Positions 59,096 through 64,000 of a stretch of DNA of 64,000 nt are shown here, in pieces (the stretch's first letter is position 1; every line of letters begins with the position of its first letter). The DNA comes from Flavobacterium agri (GTDB lineage Bacteria; Bacteroidota; Bacteroidia; Flavobacteriales; Flavobacteriaceae). Below the pieces are notes generated by a model. It was not told the origin of the DNA. It saw only the letters and a program-made list of their open reading frames with translations, and searched no databases. The stretch is taken from assembly GCF_013401995.1 (NCBI RefSeq), contig NZ_JACBJI010000001.1, positions 62,001 to 126,000 of the forward strand, written 5' to 3'. A program made the position numbers and the translations under genes.

Positions 59096-60508
59096 TCAGC
59101 GTTTTTCCAAAAGTACGACATTTTCTACGTGGTGCGTTTGCGGGAACATGTCTACCGGACGAACGCGAACCACTTTGTAAGCCGCATCCATCAATGCCAA
59201 ATCACGTGCCTGCGTGGCCGAGTTACAGCTCACGTAAACGACTTTTTGAGGCGCGATCTTCAAGATCTGCTCGACGACGTCCTTGTGCATACCGTCTCGA
59301 GGCGGATCGGTAATCAGCACGTCGGGATGCCCGTGTTGTGCAATGAACGCGTCGTTGAACACCACTTTCATATCGCCCACGAAAAACTCGCAGTTGTCGA
59401 TGTTGTTGCGTTTGGCGTTTTCCTTGGCTTCGGCGATCGCTTCGGGTACGCTTTCCACGCCGATTACCTTGCGCGCTTTTTTCGAGACGAATTGGGCGAT
59501 GGTTCCGGTTCCGGTATATAAATCGTATACGAGCTCGTTTCCGGTCAATCCGGCGAAATCGCGCGTAATCTTATACAATTCGTAGGCTTGCGACGGATTC
59601 GTCTGATAGAACGATTTGGCGTTGATCGAAAACGTCAAGCCTTCCATTTCCTCGAAAATATGGTCGCGTCCCTTGTAGACTTTGACGTCCTGATCGTAAA
59701 GCGTGTCGTTCTGTTTTTGGTTGACGACATATAACAAGGACGTGATCTGCGGAAATCTCGCCGAAACAAAGTCGAGCAACAGTTCGCGTTGCTGCTTGTT
59801 GTCGTCGAAAAACTGTACGAGAACCATCACTTCTCCTGTCGACGAGGTTCGTATCATCAACGTCCTGAGCAATCCGTCGTGGTTTCTTGGGTCGAAGAAC
59901 GGCAAATCGTTTTCTATCGCGAATTTCCTTATTTCATTGCGGATGTCGTTCGACGGATCTTCCTGCAACCAGCATTTATGGATGTCAAGAATCTTGTCCC
60001 ACATTTTCGGAATGTGGAAACCAAGAGCGTTGCGGTCGTCCAAATCTGTAGTCGAGGCGATTTCCTGTTGGGTTAGCCAACGCGAATTCGAGAACGAGAA
60101 CTCCATTTTGTTGCGATAGAAGAATTGCTTTTCGGAACCTAAAATCGGCTCGAATTCGGGCAATTCCACTTTTCCGATGCGTTTCAGGTGATTGAAAACC
60201 TCATTTTCTTTGTAATGCAATTGTCGCGAATAATCCATATTCTGCCATTTGCAACCTCCGCAAGAACCGAAATGCTCGCACACAGGTTCTACGCGATGTT
60301 CGGAAAGCGCATGGAAATTGACGGCCTTGCCTTCGTAATAGGCTTTGCGTTTCTTGAAAGTCTGCACGTCTATGACGTCGCCGGGAACGACATTCGGTAT
60401 GAGAATCACTTTTCCGTCGGGCGCTTTGGCCACCGAAACCCCTTTGGCTCCCGCGTCGAGCACTTCTATGTTTTCGAAGACGATCTTGTCTTTGGTTTTT
60501 CTTGCCAT
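59096..60508 (-). CDS. rlmD: 23S rRNA (uracil-C5)-methyltransferase RlmD
   Basis: 470 residues. Methylates U1939 of 23S rRNA (E. coli numbering). A TRAM domain at 10-70, then the iron-sulfur cysteines C77, C83, C86 (CEHFGSCGGC) with the fourth in IHKCWLQED. The SAM motif is YDLYTGTGTIAQF, and the nucleophile cysteine is in VYVSCNSATQARD. It heads a unit with DUF6452 and DUF6048. TACTTTTG at 60520-60513 (reverse) is the -7 element, very close to the ATG. Confidence 0.96.
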   Translation of the reverse strand: MARKTKDKIVFENIEVLDAGAKGVSVAKAPDGKVILIPNVVPGDVIDVQTFKKRKAYYEGKAVNFHALSEHRVEPVCEHFGSCGGCKWQNMDYSRQLHYKENEVFNHLKRIGKVELPEFEPILGSEKQFFYRNKMEFSFSNSRWLTQQEIASTTDLDDRNALGFHIPKMWDKILDIHKCWLQEDPSNDIRNEIRKFAIENDLPFFDPRNHDGLLRTLMIRTSSTGEVMVLVQFFDDNKQQRELLLDFVSARFPQITSLLYVVNQKQNDTLYDQDVKVYKGRDHIFEEMEGLTFSINAKSFYQTNPSQAYELYKITRDFAGLTGNELVYDLYTGTGTIAQFVSKKARKVIGVESVPEAIAEAKENAKRNNIDNCEFFVGDMKVVFNDAFIAQHGHPDVLITDPPRDGMHKDVVEQILKIAPQKVVYVSCNSATQARDLALMDAAYKVVRVRPVDMFPQTHHVENVVLLEKR

Positions 60509-60665
60509 GGCGCAAAAGTAATCACAATTGAGGTTTGATGGCGGGCAATTGACAATTTATTATGGATATGTAAAGTTTCGCATCAAGTCTAAGATAAATT
60601 TGCCTTGTCTGTAGATTTAATCTAAATTAGAGCAGCCGTTTCGGCAAAAAGCCCTTTATCTGCCT

Positions 60666-61724
60666 ATGCGATTGTACAAACAACTATCCTCAGTTGGTTT
60701 TCTTAGGAAAAGCTATGCGTTCAAGTTCTTATTTGTAGCGTTTTTTGGAATACACATCCCGTTGATCGGACTGATTTTTTTCGTACTGTTTTCGAACGTG
60801 CGCGAAGAACCTGAAATCATTTTGCTGTTCACGCTTGTGATGACGCTTTTGGCGACGGCCATTACGTTGATTTTGCTCAGAAGATTGACGTGGCCCGTGC
60901 GTACGGCCGCGCATCAACTCGAGGAATATCGCACGAAAGGCATCATGCCAAGTTTGCCGCGCAGTTACCACGACGAAGCCGGTATTCTTATGGCCAACGT
61001 GCAACGCACCATAGAGGAAAACCACGATATGGGCAGTGAAAAGCTCGACCTGATTTATCTGCTGTCGCACGATTTGCGCAATTTCGCCGTGAATTCACAG
61101 GCATTGGCCAAATTGATAATTGAGGAAACCGAGAATCCTTCCGTCAATGAATATGCGGGGTTGATTGTCGATTCGACACAACAGCAATTCCACTTTCTTG
61201 AGAATTTCATCCGATTGATCAAAGATGAGGAAGAAATATCGAGAAAAGTTCCCGTACTGCGCATGTTCGCGATCAGTGAAATACTGGAAATCCTCAATAA
61301 AGAAAGAGGAAACGAACTTTCCAAGAAGGCTTTGGCTCTCGTGGTCGACCACAACGTTTCACACATCCAGCTCGCGGTCGAATTCGAATTGCTGATGCGC
61401 GTTTTGGTCAACCTGCTCGACAATGCGATCAAGTTTTCGCAAAGAGGTTCTTGTATCAGGCTCAATTTTCATGAAGACAAGGTCAAGACGCTGATCAGTA
61501 TTTCCGACGAAGGTGTAGGATTCGACCCCGATAAAGCCGATGCGTTGTTCCGCAAATTCACGCCTATGGCTAGGAAAGGGACCGAGAGCGAACCGTCAAC
61601 CGGAATCGGCCTGTATTTGTGTCGGAAAATAATCGAAAAATACGAAGGCAAACTTTTGGCCGAAAGCAAAGGACCTAATAAAGGCGCAACTTTCAGGATA
61701 CTTTTCGCAACACCAGAAGTCTGA
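60666..61724 (+). CDS. Sensor histidine kinase (orphan)
   Basis: 352 residues. Two membrane helices (about 19-43 and 50-71) with only a few residues between, a HAMP-like linker at 70-125, and the phospho-acceptor H135 in LLSHDLRNF. The ATPase motifs are LVNLLDNAIKFS, ISDEGVGFD and GIGLYLCRKI. It has no extracytoplasmic domain. No response regulator gene adjoins it; the downstream gene is an OsmC protein. TAAATTTG at 60595-60602 is a -7 candidate. Confidence 0.94.
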   Translation: MRLYKQLSSVGFLRKSYAFKFLFVAFFGIHIPLIGLIFFVLFSNVREEPEIILLFTLVMTLLATAITLILLRRLTWPVRTAAHQLEEYRTKGIMPSLPRSYHDEAGILMANVQRTIEENHDMGSEKLDLIYLLSHDLRNFAVNSQALAKLIIEETENPSVNEYAGLIVDSTQQQFHFLENFIRLIKDEEEISRKVPVLRMFAISEILEILNKERGNELSKKALALVVDHNVSHIQLAVEFELLMRVLVNLLDNAIKFSQRGSCIRLNFHEDKVKTLISISDEGVGFDPDKADALFRKFTPMARKGTESEPSTGIGLYLCRKIIEKYEGKLLAESKGPNKGATFRILFATPEV

Positions 61725-61778
61725 CGCAATAAAAAATAAATAATAAACAATTAAGGAATATAAATACTACGAAACCTC

Positions 61779-62189
61779 ATGAAAAGAAACGCAACCGCCG
61801 TATGGCAAGGATCGCTCAAAGACGGAGCGGGCAAATTGACGACACAGAGCAAAACGCTCGACAACACACAGTATTCGTTCAAAACGCGCTTTGAAGAAGG
61901 CGTCGGCACGAATCCCGAAGAATTGGTAGCGGCGGCGCACGCGGGCTGTTTCACGATGCAGCTTTCGGCTTTCCTCACACAGGAAGGACACAATATCGAA
62001 TTTATCGAAACGCGTTGCGACATTGACTTACAGGACGGAACCATCGTAAGTTCCGAACTCAACCTGACTGCGAAGATTGAAGGTATTTCCGACGAGAAAT
62101 TCCAGGAGCTCGTCACAAAAGCCGAAAAGAATTGTCCGATTTCGAAACTCTTCAATGCCAAAATCACCTCGACCGCGAAATTGGTATAA
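61779..62189 (+). CDS. OsmC-family peroxidase
   Basis: 136 residues. The two cysteines of the Ohr/OsmC fold are visible: AAAHAGCFTMQLS, and KNCPISKLF near residue 125. The spacing fits OsmC. It reduces organic hydroperoxides; its electron donor is likely lipoylated proteins or thiols. A 54-base gap follows the histidine kinase gene. A terminator lies downstream. Confidence 0.94.
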   Translation: MKRNATAVWQGSLKDGAGKLTTQSKTLDNTQYSFKTRFEEGVGTNPEELVAAAHAGCFTMQLSAFLTQEGHNIEFIETRCDIDLQDGTIVSSELNLTAKIEGISDEKFQELVTKAEKNCPISKLFNAKITSTAKLV

Positions 62190-62194
62190 AAATG

Positions 62195-62226
62195 AAAAGC
62201 CCCGTAATACAACGGGGCTTTTTTAT
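62195..62226. terminator. Bidirectional terminator after the OsmC gene
   Basis: AAAAGCCCCG (62195-62204) and CGGGGCTTTT (62213-62222): perfect ten-base stem, eight-base loop and T run, between convergent genes. Confidence 0.88.
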
Positions 62227-62236
62227 TGTTTGTGTT

Positions 62237-62683
62237 TTAATTATACGTGACTTCGAACGAACCGTCGGTAATGGTTTGGGTGCTTCCGTCCTCGGTAGAG
62301 ACAAGCGTTCCCGAAAAAGTCCCTTTTATGTAATTGTTGTCGCTCTCGGTTACGTGCGTAATGAAGTGTTCGTCTTTTACGAAAGGTTCTTCTTCGTGGA
62401 AATGCGCGAAATACCAACTTGCGTCGTGTCCTGTCGCACCTTCCATGACTACGATGGAAATTGTGCGTGAAGGGTCGTTGTTGATCGAACCCGTAATTTC
62501 CACGTCGGTATATTCAAACCCATTCTCGTTATATGGGTGTTGTTCTACGACAAGCGTATTGAAAATATACGTCTGGCCGTCGATAGTGGCTTTGATGTTG
62601 CGGCCTCTTTGGTCGTTTTCGTCCGATGAACACGAGAGAAACGGTAATGCCGCTACGAACAGCAAAAGGGTAATTTTTTTCAT
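62237..62683 (-). CDS. Small lipoprotein (148 aa)
   Basis: Lipobox LPFLSCSSDE (Cys18), a beta-rich domain with the short motif RNIKATIDGQTYIFN and ASWYFAHFHEEEP. Similar short lipoproteins with DGQTY-like starts are common in flavobacteria. No function recognised. Confidence 0.83.
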   Translation of the reverse strand: MKKITLLLFVAALPFLSCSSDENDQRGRNIKATIDGQTYIFNTLVVEQHPYNENGFEYTDVEITGSINNDPSRTISIVVMEGATGHDASWYFAHFHEEEPFVKDEHFITHVTESDNNYIKGTFSGTLVSTEDGSTQTITDGSFEVTYN

Positions 62684-62892
62684 AGGGATTCTTTGTTGTT
62701 GTTTCTCAAATATATCGCTTCACTATTATTTTACAATGGCCGAACGTTGTTTTAACATCGATTTCGGGTTTCGTTGAAAAGTAAAAAATTTCGACCCTTA
62801 TTTTTTGTGGATTATTCATTATTTTTGACCAAAATTGGATGATTTCTCTCCACAAGCAGGAATTGCACAAAATAATTTAAATATTATCGAGA

Positions 62893-64000
62893 ATGTCAGT
62901 TTTGCAGACCACAAAATCGGAAGCCCTCATGGGGTTGGAAAATGAATATGGAGCCCATAATTATCATCCGTTGCCCGTCGTATTGAACAAAGGCGAGGGT
63001 GTGTATGTATGGGATGTAGAAGGCAAGCGTTATTACGACTTTTTATCGGCCTATTCGGCAGTGAATCAAGGACATTGCCATCCGAAAATCATCGGTGCAT
63101 TGATCAATCAAGCCCAAACCCTGACGCTTACCTCGAGAGCGTTTTACAACGACAAACTCGGTCCATACGAGCAATTCCTTACCGGATATTTCGGATTCGA
63201 CAAAATGTTGCCGATGAATACCGGTGCCGAAGCCGTAGAAACCGCACTCAAAATCTGCCGTAAATGGGCGTATGAAGTCAAAGGAATAGAAGAAAAACAG
63301 GCTGAAATCATCGTGTGCGAAGGCAATTTCCATGGGCGTACGACGACTATCATCTCGTTTTCTAACGACGAAGGCGCGCGCAAGAACTTCGGGCCGTACA
63401 CGCCAGGTTTCATCAAAATCCCGTACGACGATATCGAGGCTTTGGAAAAGGCGCTCGAATCTTCTAAAAATATCGCCGGTTTCCTTGTCGAACCGATCCA
63501 AGGAGAAGCTGGAGTTTACGTTCCTGCCGAAGGTTACCTTTCAAAAGCCAAGGCGCTTTGCGAAAAGCACAACGTCCTGTTCATCGCCGATGAAGTCCAA
63601 ACCGGTGTAGCAAGAACGGGTAAACGCCTCGCGGTCGATCACGAAAACGTAAAGCCGGATGTGCTTATCCTTGGGAAAGCGCTTTCCGGAGGTGTCTATC
63701 CGGTTTCGGCCGTTTTGGCGAATAACGAGATCATGAACGTGATCAAACCAGGCCAGCATGGTTCTACTTTTGGTGGTAATCCGATCGCCGCCGCTGTCGC
63801 CGTTGCGGCACTTGAAGTGGTTACGGACGAGAATTTGAGCGAGAATGCCGAATATTTAGGGCGTTTGTTCCGTGAAAAAATAGGCGAGTACATCAAGACA
63901 TCGAATATCGTGACCTTGGTCAGAGGTAAAGGATTGCTCAATGCGATCGTGATCAATGACAGCGAAGACAGTTCGACCGCTTGGGATATCTGTATGTCTT
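62893..64000 (+). CDS. rocD: Ornithine aminotransferase (C-terminus cut by window edge)
   Basis: The first 369 codons, about nine tenths of the protein. Transfers the delta-amino group of ornithine to 2-oxoglutarate in arginine breakdown. EYGAHNYHPLPVVLNKGEG, SAYSAVNQGHCHP, IIVCEGNFHGRT, FIADEVQTG and the pyridoxal-phosphate lysine in LILGKALSGG are clear. TATTTTTG at 62820-62827 may be the -7 element. It ends at the window border with the reading frame open. Confidence 0.95.
   Translation, partial: MSVLQTTKSEALMGLENEYGAHNYHPLPVVLNKGEGVYVWDVEGKRYYDFLSAYSAVNQGHCHPKIIGALINQAQTLTLTSRAFYNDKLGPYEQFLTGYFGFDKMLPMNTGAEAVETALKICRKWAYEVKGIEEKQAEIIVCEGNFHGRTTTIISFSNDEGARKNFGPYTPGFIKIPYDDIEALEKALESSKNIAGFLVEPIQGEAGVYVPAEGYLSKAKALCEKHNVLFIADEVQTGVARTGKRLAVDHENVKPDVLILGKALSGGVYPVSAVLANNEIMNVIKPGQHGSTFGGNPIAAAVAVAALEVVTDENLSENAEYLGRLFREKIGEYIKTSNIVTLVRGKGLLNAIVINDSEDSSTAWDICMS

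Overview
The window is a chromosomal stretch of a Bacteroidota bacterium, almost certainly Flavobacteriaceae and probably Flavobacterium or a close relative. The evidence is a type IX secretion sorting domain, many families largely confined to this phylum (DUF4270, DUF4907, DUF6048, DUF6095, DUF6146, DUF6452, DUF6787, TIGR02757), promoters of the TTG-N19..23-TAnnTTTG type, almost no Shine-Dalgarno sites, and small lipoproteins with a Cys lipobox. No rRNA, tRNA, CRISPR, prophage, insertion sequence or replication origin was seen. Family names come from recognising sequences, not from a database search.

Layout. 1-5 kb: uvrA (cut by the left edge), an ECF-like sigma factor with a 47-residue small ORF behind it, an endonuclease III without iron-sulfur cysteines, a Bcp peroxiredoxin and a large conserved hypothetical. 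5-10.4 kb: PhnP-like hydrolase, then a reverse-strand operon of BatA/VWA protein, dihydroorotase homologue with a destroyed metal site, Tic20-like membrane protein and esterase. 10.5-19.2 kb: lactonase, DUF4269, DEAD-box helicase, a metal-linked pair (HMA/MauE membrane protein and a CxxC-AraC regulator), TIGR02757, lipoprotein, polytopic membrane protein and LolD-like ATPase. 19.4-30.5 kb: msrA, DUF6787, DUF6146, TPR protein, VOC protein, serA, serC, a T9SS cargo protein, acyl-CoA reductase diverging from a ferredoxin, and ychF.

30.7-38.5 kb: flavin reductase, DUF2459, DUF4242, a LytS/LytTR two-component pair, then a divergent cell-surface locus (DUF4907 and kelch lipoprotein on one strand; DUF4270 lipoprotein, outer-membrane barrel and a 72-residue protein on the other). 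38.7-44.6 kb: transglutaminase-like protein, parE, parC. 45-49 kb: a probable copper locus: TerC, a small Cys/His/Met protein, an MbnP-like lipoprotein, an MbnH-like di-haem peroxidase and a barrel protein with an N-terminal CxxCxC motif. 49-64 kb: housekeeping and accessory genes (DinB, two esterases, GNAT, murQ, ZIP transporter, two methyltransferases, YjbR, DUF6048/DUF6452, rlmD, histidine kinase, OsmC) and rocD, cut by the right edge.

The most interesting items are the MbnP/MbnH-type locus with its small metal-ligand-rich protein, the metal-linked AraC pair, the dead-looking dihydroorotase, the cluster-less endonuclease III, the two-sided surface locus with its own sensor pair, and several kinds of intergenic inverted repeats.
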